Positions 54,473 to 63,470 of a stretch of DNA of 64,000 bases are shown here, one piece after another (the first letter of the stretch is position 1; each line of letters opens with the position of its first letter). The notes beneath the pieces were generated by a model that was not told where the DNA came from, ran no database searches, and worked only from the letters and a program-made list of their open reading frames with translations. The DNA comes from CANLBN01 sp965230205 (GTDB lineage: Bacteria; Pseudomonadota; Gammaproteobacteria; Pseudomonadales; Cellvibrionaceae): the NCBI GenBank assembly GCA_965230205.1, contig OZ245996.1:1302001-1366000 (forward strand), in the 5' to 3' direction. The position numbers were made by a program, and so were the translations under genes.

Positions 54473-55099
54473 ATGAGCACTGACGCAAATGAGCCAATAA
54501 AAACAGAAATAAAAAAACGCAATCGTTATTATGGGTTATTAATTGTCGTGGTTATCGCTCTGCCTATGGTCGTTGCGTATATTATGTTTACCACCGGTTT
54601 GGGGATTCCTAGCGGAACAACCAATAAAGGTGAGCTGTTGGTCCCGCCACAACCAATACAAGAGTTAGTTTTAAATGATCAGGAAGACAGCTTAAAAACA
54701 TTGTATTTGTCTGATACAAAGAAATGGCGGATGCTGGTGCCCGTTACCAAGTCTTGTAATGAAACTTGCCAAAATCACCTGTATATCAGTCGCCAAGTCC
54801 ACATTCGCCTGGCCGAAAAGGCATATCGAGTCGAGAGAATTTTATTGCTGCTGGATACTTTTTCCGATGCTGAACTGGAGCGCTTGAAACAAGAACATCC
54901 GAGTACAATTGTTGCGAATAGTGACGCATCTTCATTAAGCAATTGGTTGCAAGGCGCTAAGCTTCCATCCGCACCTATAGACTATTTCTATTTGGTTGAT
55001 CAAGAGGGATTCGCTATGATGCGGTATGACAGTGAGCATACTGGTCAAGATTTATTGGATGATGTAAAAAAATTATTAAAATTCACTTACGATAAATAA
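54473..55099 (+). CDS. Membrane-anchored thioredoxin/SCO-like protein with CxxxC, oxidase-associated
   Basis: The 208-residue protein has one N-terminal membrane helix (about residues 20-40) and a periplasmic domain. Cys95 and Cys99 in SCNETCQN form a CxxxC pair like the copper site of SCO proteins, followed by SRQVHIRLAEKA and a C-terminal strand region YFYLVDQEGFAMMRY as in thioredoxin folds. A homologue occupies the same place between surf1 and ctaA in Pseudomonas (from memory). Copper-A assembly or thiol reduction is plausible but unproven. Confidence 0.75.
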   Translation: MSTDANEPIKTEIKKRNRYYGLLIVVVIALPMVVAYIMFTTGLGIPSGTTNKGELLVPPQPIQELVLNDQEDSLKTLYLSDTKKWRMLVPVTKSCNETCQNHLYISRQVHIRLAEKAYRVERILLLLDTFSDAELERLKQEHPSTIVANSDASSLSNWLQGAKLPSAPIDYFYLVDQEGFAMMRYDSEHTGQDLLDDVKKLLKFTYDK

Positions 55100-55139
55100 T
55101 CTGTGAATTTAACTGCCTAAAATAACGATAAAAATAGCC

Positions 55140-56189
55140 ATGTTTTTCAAAAAAGAAATAGAACATAAAACACTATTCAGATTGGCGCTTGCCGCCTTCC
55201 TGCTGGCTATTGTTGTTGTGATTTTAGGCGCTTTCACTCGACTAGTTGATGCTGGTTTAGGTTGTCCAGACTGGCCAGGTTGCTATGGGCATTTACTTTG
55301 GCCTAATGAAGCGGAAGAAATCGCCAAAGCGGAAGAGAATTTCCCTCATGCACCGGTAGAAACCGATAAAACCTGGCCAGAAATGGTCCACCGCTATTTT
55401 GCCGGGACTTTAGGTTTACTGATTTTATCTATCGCAGTTCTATCAATTCGAGAATCTATCAAGCAACCGCTCAAGCAGTCCGTACCTTTAAAACTATCGT
55501 TATTTTTATTAGCGCTGGTTATTTTACAGGCAGCCTTTGGCATGTGGACCGTCACATTAAAATTGTGGCCCAAAGTGGTTACAGCCCACTTGCTTGGTGG
55601 TTTTGCCACCCTATCGTTTTTGTGGATACTAGTGCAGCGTCTAGGAACAACGCGATGGCGATTAACCCAGTCTCAAATACAACGGCTGGATTCACTTAAG
55701 CCATTAATGATATTTGCTTTGGTTATCGTCATTATCCAAATCGCCCTTGGTGGGTGGGTAAGTTCTAATTATGCGGCACTTGCGTGCCCTGACTTTCCTC
55801 GGTGCCTCGGGCAATGGGTTCCACCTACTGATTTCAAGGCGGGTTTTAATGTCTGGCAGGATATTGGTCCTAATTATCTCGGTGGGCAGCTAGATAATGA
55901 AGCGCGCACAGCGATTCACTTAACTCATCGAGTGGGGGCCGCAGTTGTTACTTTGACCTTGTTGATCTTGGGGGTCAAGCTATGGCGCGTGCAAGTAGGA
56001 GGTATTCACGATTGGGTGTTGCTGATCTGGGGTGTATTACTTGTACAACTAACCTTGGGCCTCAGTAACGTATTACTTGCCTTACCATTGTCAGTTGCTG
56101 TTGGACATAATGCGGTAGGTGCAGTATTGTTACTCACACTGATATCGATTATCTATCGAACCTATAATGCTCGATTGGTAGATACCTAA
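55140..56189 (+). CDS. ctaA: Haem A synthase
   Basis: CtaA oxidises haem O to haem A, the cofactor of the aa3-type oxidase. The 349-residue protein has eight predicted membrane segments in two similar halves. Family motifs include GAFTRLVDAGLGCPDWPGCYG near the N-terminus, with the cysteine pair, the haem-ligand His in MVHRYFAG, a second cysteine-containing loop ALACPDFPRC, and THRVGAAVV and VGHNAVGAV in the second half. ctaB follows after 28 bases, giving consecutive steps of one pathway. Confidence 0.96.
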   Translation: MFFKKEIEHKTLFRLALAAFLLAIVVVILGAFTRLVDAGLGCPDWPGCYGHLLWPNEAEEIAKAEENFPHAPVETDKTWPEMVHRYFAGTLGLLILSIAVLSIRESIKQPLKQSVPLKLSLFLLALVILQAAFGMWTVTLKLWPKVVTAHLLGGFATLSFLWILVQRLGTTRWRLTQSQIQRLDSLKPLMIFALVIVIIQIALGGWVSSNYAALACPDFPRCLGQWVPPTDFKAGFNVWQDIGPNYLGGQLDNEARTAIHLTHRVGAAVVTLTLLILGVKLWRVQVGGIHDWVLLIWGVLLVQLTLGLSNVLLALPLSVAVGHNAVGAVLLLTLISIIYRTYNARLVDT

Positions 56190-56217
56190 TAATTATAAAT
56201 AATATCAAATACTTACT

Positions 56218-57141
56218 ATGCCAAACTCCAGTATGCCTGACTCCGTCATTACATCCAGTCGCCCACTTTGGCGAGATTATCTAGAGCTATGCAAGCCCAA
56301 AGTGGTTGCATTAATGCTATTAACTTCATTAATCGGCATGTTATTGGCGACCCCGGGCTTAGTGCCATTGGATGTGATTATCCTGGGTAACCTTGGGATT
56401 GCTTTGTGCGCAGGCAGTGCTGCAGCGATCAATCACCTGGTGGATCGACATATTGACCTTAAGATGCGGCGAACCCACAACCGCCCTATTGCCAAGGGGA
56501 GAGTTGGCCCTCAACAAGCTTTAGTTTTTGCGTTTGCAATTGGTTTGTTAGGTATGGCGATTTTGTTGTTTTTTATTAATGCGCTGACTGCCTGGCTAAC
56601 GTTGGCATCATTACTAGGTTATGCCTTGGTGTACACCCTATTTTTGAAACGGGCTACACCACAAAATATTGTGATTGGTGGTATAGCGGGTGCCGCACCG
56701 CCGTTATTAGGTTGGACGGCGGTAACTAACAGCATTGATGGGCACGGCTTGTTGCTCGTTCTTATTATTTTTGCTTGGACACCCCCTCATTTCTGGGCTC
56801 TAGCCGTCCATCGTAAAGATGATTATGCCAAAGCAGATATACCCATGTTACCTGTAACTCACGGCGAGCGTTATACCAAACTGCATATTTTGCTCTACAC
56901 TATTATTCTGTGTATTGTCACACTACTTCCCTATTTAACCGGTATGTTTAATTGGCTCTATTTACTCGGGGCAGTTGTTTTGGGTGGCGGCTTTATTTAC
57001 TGGAGCATCGTTATGTTAATAGGTAAAAATGACAAAGCACCCATGGAAACATTTAAGTACTCTATTATCTATTTAATGGCACTATTTGTTGTTATGTTGC
57101 TGGATCATTATTTATTACCTCTCAACCCAATCCTTGGCTAA
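56218..57141 (+). CDS. ctaB: Protohaem IX farnesyltransferase (haem O synthase)
   Basis: CtaB attaches a farnesyl chain to protohaem to make haem O. The 307-residue UbiA-family membrane protein has the prenyl-diphosphate binding motif NHLVDRHIDLKMRRT, the second conserved loop with APPLLGW, and the block FAWTPPHFWALAVHRKDDYAKADIPMLPV that identifies haem O synthases. Its product is the CtaA substrate. It is followed six bases later by a shortened SCO1-like gene. Confidence 0.97.
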   Translation: MPNSSMPDSVITSSRPLWRDYLELCKPKVVALMLLTSLIGMLLATPGLVPLDVIILGNLGIALCAGSAAAINHLVDRHIDLKMRRTHNRPIAKGRVGPQQALVFAFAIGLLGMAILLFFINALTAWLTLASLLGYALVYTLFLKRATPQNIVIGGIAGAAPPLLGWTAVTNSIDGHGLLLVLIIFAWTPPHFWALAVHRKDDYAKADIPMLPVTHGERYTKLHILLYTIILCIVTLLPYLTGMFNWLYLLGAVVLGGGFIYWSIVMLIGKNDKAPMETFKYSIIYLMALFVVMLLDHYLLPLNPILG

Positions 57142-57147
57142 TTGTAG

Positions 57148-57633
57148 TTGCCTATTTTGACTGGACAAACACAGCAGAAAAATATTCTTAAAACTGTACT
57201 GACAATTGTCGTCATTATGGTGGTTATTCTATTGTTGTTTTTTAATAAGATTACAACACCGCGGTACCTTTCCAATATTGAATTAAAAATCAATGGGTTG
57301 ATATTGCTAAGTGAACCACAATCACTTACGTTTGATTCAAATGAGTTAATAACTAAGCACCAAGGAAAAGAGTGGGTTTTAATCGCTGTCGATGAAGAAC
57401 AAAAAAAGGCTCTGGATATATTGGAAAGCAAATTAAAAAAGCCAATAAAGAGCCATACGATTATTATGGATGCGGATTCAAAACTCCAGGCAAGTCTGTC
57501 AAAACAGCTACCAAAATTCCCTGAAACGATCGCCATTATCAGCCCTAATAAACAATTGGTCGCTTATTTCAAGCCGCCATTTGAAAGAAATAAAATGTTA
57601 TTGACCTATTCTTCTATCTTCACTCATCGTTAA
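57148..57633 (+). CDS. SCO1/SenC-like protein without cysteines (degenerate copper chaperone)
   Basis: This 161-residue protein occupies the place where relatives have SCO1/SenC, the copper-A chaperone. One N-terminal membrane helix (about residues 13-32) precedes a domain with LSEPQSLTFDSNELITKHQGKEWVLI-type sequence and a C-terminal IAIISPNKQLVAYFKPPF, which mirrors the end of SCO proteins. The CxxxC copper motif is absent, there is no cysteine anywhere, and the chain is shorter than the usual 200 or so residues. The start is a TTG at 57148, six bases after ctaB. No frameshift is apparent. The assignment rests on the C-terminal motif and position, so it is moderate. Confidence 0.6.
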   Translation: MPILTGQTQQKNILKTVLTIVVIMVVILLLFFNKITTPRYLSNIELKINGLILLSEPQSLTFDSNELITKHQGKEWVLIAVDEEQKKALDILESKLKKPIKSHTIIMDADSKLQASLSKQLPKFPETIAIISPNKQLVAYFKPPFERNKMLLTYSSIFTHR

Positions 57634-57742
57634 CTGATAAGGCAAATAGCGATAAAAAGTATAAGGCTTAAGTGTAATTATTAATAAAGAGATAATCATT
57701 TCCTCAAAAGAAACGGCCATCTCTTATTTATAATCGGCTCTA

Positions 57743-58138
57743 CTATGAAAGAGTGCGAGGTATTTGTGAGGAATGGTGGTGCAGAATGGGCTTTTCCTCA
57801 GCAAGGTCAATTACAAAAGTAAAACGTGATGCGAAAGACAGTAGCGTTTGGTCTATTTCAAATTTAAAGGAATAGATACCAGTAATGACGTAGCTCTGTT
57901 CCCCCGTTTTTTGACAAACGATAGTGTTCTCATGGAGATCGACACTAAGGCTTTCGCGAGTCGCTAGTTGCTCAAAATAGTCAACCAGCTTTTCTTTAGT
58001 TCTAACAGTATGAGGAGAGAATGTTGGCATTAACACTGAGTTATCGTTGTATAGGTTAACAACCTTTTCAATATTTGCAGTATTAACACAATCTGCCCAT
58101 AAGGCAGGGAAGTCACAAGCTTGTATCGTTGTATTCAT
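57743..58138 (-). CDS. SnoaL-like / CaMKII-association-domain-like protein
   Basis: The 131-residue protein looks like a small NTF2-fold protein. It has an N-terminal helix with ANIEKVVNLYNDNSVLMPTF, a middle DYFEQL helix, and beta strands ending in ILHHHSSQIP, a pattern typical of the CaMKII association-domain and SgcJ/EcaC families. Such proteins are often homodimeric. No substrate or role can be read from the sequence. It diverges from the AraC regulator. Confidence 0.78.
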   Translation of the reverse strand: MNTTIQACDFPALWADCVNTANIEKVVNLYNDNSVLMPTFSPHTVRTKEKLVDYFEQLATRESLSVDLHENTIVCQKTGEQSYVITGIYSFKFEIDQTLLSFASRFTFVIDLAEEKPILHHHSSQIPRTLS

Positions 58139-58325
58139 TTGGCCTTTTAATAAATAAGTATAATAAATGAGACTGAAACTATATCATGCCCATTAAAATT
58201 AATATATTCATGTACTATAAATTTAATAGCCAAAATAGACGTAATTTGAACTGAGTTAGAAATGATAAGACACTCTTTCTTTTACCCGAGTAGAATTTAC
58301 TCTAGGCACTTTCTCGAGGTGAACT

Positions 58326-59135
58326 ATGCAGGAGAGAAGTAATATTGTTGCTCGGGTGGTGCACCTATCAGAGGATTCTAATACTCATAGCCACAGCCAT
58401 CACCAGGCGATATTTGGCTTAATGGGGCATGCAGAGTTTGAAATATCCGGTAAAAGTGGATTTATTCAGAGGGGGGTTGGTTGTATTGTGCCTTCAATGC
58501 ATAACCATAGTTTTTTTGGCAATAGAGAAAATAAAATTCTTATATTAGATATTACCAATAATTTGCCATTGTTGGAGTTAGAAACAGCATTTGCCAGTAA
58601 TACGCTAGACCATATATTAGACTCGCCTAAATACTTTCAATTTGACCAACGGATGCAGACATTAATCGCCTCTCTTTCCAGTGAGCTGGATGTGATGGAG
58701 GGTGATAATGCTGCTCCCAGTATTATTGGCCAGTGCCTGTTGCATAGCTTATACCACCGCTTGCGTGGAGAAATTAGCGTAGAAGAGGTGAGTAATGTGC
58801 GTGATCGTATCGACTTATCCCGCATTAAACGTTACATCTACGGGAATTTAACAGGGAAAATACATGCTGCAGATTTAGCCCGTTTATGTAACTTGAGTGA
58901 AAGCCACTTTTATCATAAGTTTCGTGAAAGCATCGGAGTTTCTCCTTATCAGTATGTCATTGATGCCCGTATTAAGGCTGCATGTACGATGATTGAAGAT
59001 ACAGATAAGCCAATTACAGAAATCTGTTTTACCCTGGGCTTTTCCAGTCAAAGTGCCTTCACTAATTCATTTCGTAAAAAGATGGGGTTATCCCCTACCG
59101 AATATCGCAACAAGGCATCTTCTCGCCTTAAATAA
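58326..59135 (+). CDS. AraC-family transcriptional regulator
   Basis: The 269-residue protein has an N-terminal cupin-like sensor region, beginning with a His-rich segment (THSHSHHQAIFGLMGHAEFE), and a C-terminal AraC DNA-binding domain with two helix-turn-helix units: IHAADLARLCNLSESHFYHKF and the signature ITEICFTLGFSSQSAFTNSF, ending with GLSPTEYR. It lies directly upstream of putA on the same strand. AraC-type proline-responsive activators (PruR) control putA in Pseudomonas, so this is probably the local activator of proline catabolism. The evidence is positional. Confidence 0.9.
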   Translation: MQERSNIVARVVHLSEDSNTHSHSHHQAIFGLMGHAEFEISGKSGFIQRGVGCIVPSMHNHSFFGNRENKILILDITNNLPLLELETAFASNTLDHILDSPKYFQFDQRMQTLIASLSSELDVMEGDNAAPSIIGQCLLHSLYHRLRGEISVEEVSNVRDRIDLSRIKRYIYGNLTGKIHAADLARLCNLSESHFYHKFRESIGVSPYQYVIDARIKAACTMIEDTDKPITEICFTLGFSSQSAFTNSFRKKMGLSPTEYRNKASSRLK

Positions 59136-59235
59136 TTAAAATCATAATTTTTTGCAAATAACTAAGAATTTTCTGCAATTTAATTCGCTTTTTTCGCCGC
59201 ATAATGTTTTGAAACTTTCAGAGTACAGAACATCC

Positions 59236-62200
59236 ATGGCTAATTTCGATATTAAAAAAATACTAGAAGCAGATGGCTTAGGGCTTTCTTTAGAAGAGCT
59301 ATCATCCATTATATCTGACTACTATTGCGTAGATGAGATTGAATACATTGAGCAACTATATGATTTAGCCTTTGATGATAATGAGCGGTTAAACATTAAA
59401 AAAACCGCAGAAACTATTATCGAACAGGTACGATCTAGCGATAACTCTCCATTTTTTGACCTTGAAGAACTGCTACAGGAATATTCTTTGAATGATGAAG
59501 ATGGTGTGACCTTGATGTGCCTTGCAGAGGCATTATTACGTATTCCTGATGCTGCCACTGTTGACTCATTAATTGAAGATAAGCTCAGTGGTAAGGAATG
59601 GAGTCGCCACTTCAGTAAAGATAATACCCTGTTTGTTAATGCCTCAACATGGGGTTTAATGATGACGGGGCGCTTGGTGGATATTGATGATTCGTCTATC
59701 ACTCAATTTTTTAAAAATTCAACAAAACCCATTATCCGTAAAGCCGTTGATCGAGCCATGCGTATTATGGGGCAGCATTTTGTCTTAGGACGAACGATAG
59801 AAGAGGCTATGAAAAATGCAAAGCCTTATATTAAAAAAGGCTATGACTATTCTTACGATATGCTAGGTGAATCGGCTATAACTTTGGGAGAAGCAACACG
59901 CTATTATGAGAGCTACCGTTCTGCCATAGAAAAAATTGCAGCGAATTCATCAAATGCCAGCCGGCATCCCTCTCTATCGATAAAACTATCCGCTTTGCAT
60001 CCTCGTTTTGAGGAAACTCATCGTGATCGAGTGCTCACGGAACTTGTTGCAACGGTAGAGAATTTAGTTACTCTGGGCATTAAACATAATGTGGGCATCA
60101 CAATTGATGCAGAAGAGGCTGACCGCCTTGAATTAACCATGGCCTTGTTTGAAGCGATTTATACAAAGCCTTTCGTTAGAGGTTGGAAAAATTTTGGCAT
60201 TGTTGTTCAGGCTTATTCGAAGCGTGCCCTGCCGGTTTTATGTTGGTTAACAACACTGGCAAAAACTCATGGAGATGAAATTCCTGTTCGCCTGGTCAAG
60301 GGGGCTTACTGGGATAGTGAAATTCAATATTCTCAGGTGTTAGGTTTTTCGGGTTACCCCGTTTTTACACGTAAAGAATACACTGACACAGCGTATCTCG
60401 CTTGTGCACGTTATCTACTTTCCGATGCGACGCGTGGCGCTATTTATCCTCAATTTGCGTCTCACAATGCACAAACCGTATCTAGTATTACCGTGATGGT
60501 CTCCGATCAGAGAGCATTTGAATTTCAACGGCTACATGGTATGGGGGATGACTTATACGACAGTGTGATAGCGACAACAGATGACACAAATATTCGTATT
60601 TATGCGCCTGTTGGTAGTCATGAAGATTTACTGCCCTATCTTGTACGTCGCCTTTTAGAAAATGGTGCCAACTCCTCTTTTGTGCATCAGTTGTCAGATA
60701 CAAAAATGTCAATTGAGACATTAATTAAGCGACCGCTCGAGAGAGATTTTATTCGTAGGCATTCTAATAAAGCCGCGATTCCAAACCCTGCCTCTATTTT
60801 TCCTAATCGTAAAAATTCTGCTGGTATTAATTTAACAACCCTACACCCTAGAGAAAAGTTTATGAATTCTGTTGAGACTTTTAGCGATACACAATGGCAA
60901 GCGACGCCAATTATAAATGGTCAGCCGATAAAAGAAGGTAAAGTGAATAAAGTCATAAACCCTTATGACCATTGTGAAACGGTAGGCGAATATACAGAAG
61001 CCAATAAACAACTAGCATTACAGGCGCTGAATGCGGCTGATGGCGCAACAAAAGACTGGCAGCATACGCCTGTTGAAAAGCGTTGCCACATTTTCGAGAC
61101 ATTAGCAGATAATTTAGAGCTGAACCGAGCTGAACTGGTAGCGCTTTGCCAGCGTGAGGCGGGTAAAACCGTCCAAGATGCAATCGATGAAGTCCGTGAA
61201 GCGGTTGATTTTTGTCGATATTACGCCGAACAGGCAAGGGAAAAGTTTATTGAACCCCTTATATTGCCTGGGCCAACGGGCGAGACCAATGAATTATTTT
61301 TTACAGGGCGTGGGGTTTTTGTCTGTATCAGTCCATGGAATTACCCTCTGGCTATTTTTATGGGGCAAGTGTCAGCGGCACTGCTGGCGGGTAATACGGT
61401 GATTGCCAAACCCGCAGAGACAACCACATTAATTGCTCATCGAGCGATAGAACTATTATTTGAATCAGGCCTGCCACCTGCGGTGCTTCAGTTTTTACCA
61501 GGACCTGGTGCTGAACTAGGTTCGGCATTGCACGCTGATAATCGAGTGAGTGGGGTCGCCTTTACTGGCTCTAACGGAACAGCCCGGCGCATTAATCAAT
61601 CATTAACAAGTCGTGATGAAAATGCGGCAATTGCCACACTTGTCGCTGAAACAGGTGGCTTAAATGCAATGATTGTGGACTCTACCGCGTTACCTGAGCA
61701 AGTCGCTCGCGATGTTGTTTACTCGGCTTTCAGTGCAGCGGGTCAGCGTTGTTCAGCCTTACGAATATTGTATGTACAAGAAGATATTGCTGACCGTTTG
61801 CTGGAATTAATCAAAGGAATGATGGAAGAGCTTTCTATAGGGAACCCTCAATTACTGGGTACGGATGTGGGGCCGGTTATCGATCATGTGGCACAAGAGA
61901 AGTTGGAGCAGTATATTCAACAGACGAAAGCTTCTAGTCAAAAATGGTTTCAGGTACCGTTGTCAGAAAAATGTCGTAGAGGGACTTTTGTACCGCCGAC
62001 TCTATTTGAAATAGATTCAATAAGCTCAATGGATGATGAGCAGTTTGGACCCATTCTACATGTGGCACGCTTTAATGCAGAAGGTCTCGATCAAGTGATC
62101 CGTGATATTAATGCTAAAGGCTATGGATTGACATTAGGGGTTCATACTCGCAATAAAACGGTCTACGAAAAGGTTGCTCATTCCATCAATGTTGGTAATG

Positions 62201-62385
62201 TGTATATCAATCGCAACCAAGTTGGTGCAGTGGTTGGCGTTAATCCTTTTGGCGGCTGTGGTCTTTCTGGTACGGGGCCGAAAGCTGGTGGGCCACATTA
62301 TCTACTACGTTTTGCGACAGAGAAAACCATTACAAATAATGTCGCAGCTATTGGCGGTAATATAGATCTACTTAATGCAGTGTAG
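59236..62385 (+). CDS. putA: Bifunctional proline dehydrogenase / L-glutamate gamma-semialdehyde dehydrogenase PutA
   Basis: PutA oxidises proline to glutamate in two steps. The 1049-residue protein has a helical arm region (residues about 1-130), an FAD-dependent proline dehydrogenase barrel with SIKLSALHPRFEETHRDRV and VRLVKGAYWDSEI, and an aldehyde dehydrogenase domain (about 560-1040) with the general base E805 in VAETGGLNAM and nucleophile C839 in GQRCSALR, 34 residues apart as usual. It lacks the N-terminal ribbon-helix-helix of E. coli PutA, so it does not regulate itself by that route. The ATG at 59236 is preferred over a TTG at 59152. The domain set fits the shorter, non-regulatory PutA class. 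Confidence 0.95.
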   Translation: MANFDIKKILEADGLGLSLEELSSIISDYYCVDEIEYIEQLYDLAFDDNERLNIKKTAETIIEQVRSSDNSPFFDLEELLQEYSLNDEDGVTLMCLAEALLRIPDAATVDSLIEDKLSGKEWSRHFSKDNTLFVNASTWGLMMTGRLVDIDDSSITQFFKNSTKPIIRKAVDRAMRIMGQHFVLGRTIEEAMKNAKPYIKKGYDYSYDMLGESAITLGEATRYYESYRSAIEKIAANSSNASRHPSLSIKLSALHPRFEETHRDRVLTELVATVENLVTLGIKHNVGITIDAEEADRLELTMALFEAIYTKPFVRGWKNFGIVVQAYSKRALPVLCWLTTLAKTHGDEIPVRLVKGAYWDSEIQYSQVLGFSGYPVFTRKEYTDTAYLACARYLLSDATRGAIYPQFASHNAQTVSSITVMVSDQRAFEFQRLHGMGDDLYDSVIATTDDTNIRIYAPVGSHEDLLPYLVRRLLENGANSSFVHQLSDTKMSIETLIKRPLERDFIRRHSNKAAIPNPASIFPNRKNSAGINLTTLHPREKFMNSVETFSDTQWQATPIINGQPIKEGKVNKVINPYDHCETVGEYTEANKQLALQALNAADGATKDWQHTPVEKRCHIFETLADNLELNRAELVALCQREAGKTVQDAIDEVREAVDFCRYYAEQAREKFIEPLILPGPTGETNELFFTGRGVFVCISPWNYPLAIFMGQVSAALLAGNTVIAKPAETTTLIAHRAIELLFESGLPPAVLQFLPGPGAELGSALHADNRVSGVAFTGSNGTARRINQSLTSRDENAAIATLVAETGGLNAMIVDSTALPEQVARDVVYSAFSAAGQRCSALRILYVQEDIADRLLELIKGMMEELSIGNPQLLGTDVGPVIDHVAQEKLEQYIQQTKASSQKWFQVPLSEKCRRGTFVPPTLFEIDSISSMDDEQFGPILHVARFNAEGLDQVIRDINAKGYGLTLGVHTRNKTVYEKVAHSINVGNVYINRNQVGAVVGVNPFGGCGLSGTGPKAGGPHYLLRFATEKTITNNVAAIGGNIDLLNAV

Positions 62386-62517
62386 TGACTTATGTGCAGT
62401 AGATTGCTGCAGATAAAAGTAAAGCTCAATCGAATCGTAGTTTTTTACAAGTGATCTCTTGGTGAATGGTGTTTAATTAAGCGACATGCACCGTTAATAA
62501 TAATGAGGAAAAAAATA

Positions 62518-63348
62518 ATGAAGACCAGTAACGTGATATCAAAAATTATATATACAATCTCTATAGGGCTACTTTTTTTTGTAGGTTCTGTGCAAGCTGA
62601 TCAATTAGACAAAGTGTTACAAAAAGGCGTCGTTCGTTGTGGGGTGGTTCTGGATTTTCCCCCGATGGGCTATCGTGATGGTGACAACAACCCAGAAGGC
62701 TTTGATGTACAGATGTGTAAAGATCTTGCAGCCGCCATGAAGATCAAGCATCAAGTGGTTGGTTTAACCTGGGCTGAGCGTATCCCGGCTTTAGTCTCCG
62801 GTAAAATAGATGTAGCTATCGCTTCTTCTTCTGATACCCTTGAGCGGGCACAAACCGTTGGTTTTACCATCCCTTATAATGTTTTTCAATTTGTAGCCGT
62901 ATTGGCCCCGGGTGTTAGCGTAAATAGTTGGGAAGATCTTAAAGATCTCCGTGTAGGTGCAGCGGTTGGTACAACCTATGAAAGTGAATTCTTAAACTAT
63001 AAAGAAAAGAACTGGTCAGTTAGTAAAGGTAAATATGTGTCTTTTCAAAGCGAAAACGAATCATTTCTAGCTGTGAAGCAAGGTCAAGTTGATGCGATTA
63101 TTGTGACTGATACCGTTGCGGCTAATAATCTCAAATCAGGTAAGTTTGATGAAGTTAGCCTAGGTCCTGTCGCTCCCTTTGGTGCGGATATCGTTGGCAT
63201 GATGACTAAGAGAAAAGAATTTGGCTGGATCAATTATCTGAATATCTTTATCAATCGCCAAGTACGTTCTGGTCGCCACCAAGAGATATACTCTAAATAT
63301 GTAGGTGGCACTGCCCCTAGCCTTTCTTCTCAAGGCGTCTATTACTAA
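62518..63348 (+). CDS. Amino-acid ABC transporter substrate-binding protein
   Basis: This periplasmic solute-binding protein of family 3 (276 residues) has a signal peptide ending VQADQLD, then VLQKGVVRCGVVLDFPPMGYRD and GFDVQMCKDLAAAM. It continues with the second-lobe motif WEDLKDLRVGAAVGTTYE, all usual for polar amino-acid binders. The ATG at 62518 follows GAGGAA; an upstream ATG at 62503 lacks such a site. A permease gene follows, so together they form an uptake system. Proline or glutamate is a plausible ligand from its place beside putA, but this is inference. Confidence 0.92.
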   Translation: MKTSNVISKIIYTISIGLLFFVGSVQADQLDKVLQKGVVRCGVVLDFPPMGYRDGDNNPEGFDVQMCKDLAAAMKIKHQVVGLTWAERIPALVSGKIDVAIASSSDTLERAQTVGFTIPYNVFQFVAVLAPGVSVNSWEDLKDLRVGAAVGTTYESEFLNYKEKNWSVSKGKYVSFQSENESFLAVKQGQVDAIIVTDTVAANNLKSGKFDEVSLGPVAPFGADIVGMMTKRKEFGWINYLNIFINRQVRSGRHQEIYSKYVGGTAPSLSSQGVYY

Positions 63349-63470
63349 ATTTTATTATCTATTTATATTTGTAGCTTGCTACTTGGAAAGCTATGCCGCG
63401 TGACATCAATAATAATAGCGACATAGCTTATAATTTTTCAGGTCTAAGAGTATATTGATGAGCATATTTT

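Noticed and set aside
57148..57633. Frameshift in a normal SCO1 gene
   Set aside because: No CxxxC-encoding stretch was seen in the other plus-strand frames and the existing frame continues to the SCO-like C-terminus, so loss by substitution or deletion is more likely than a sequencing frameshift.
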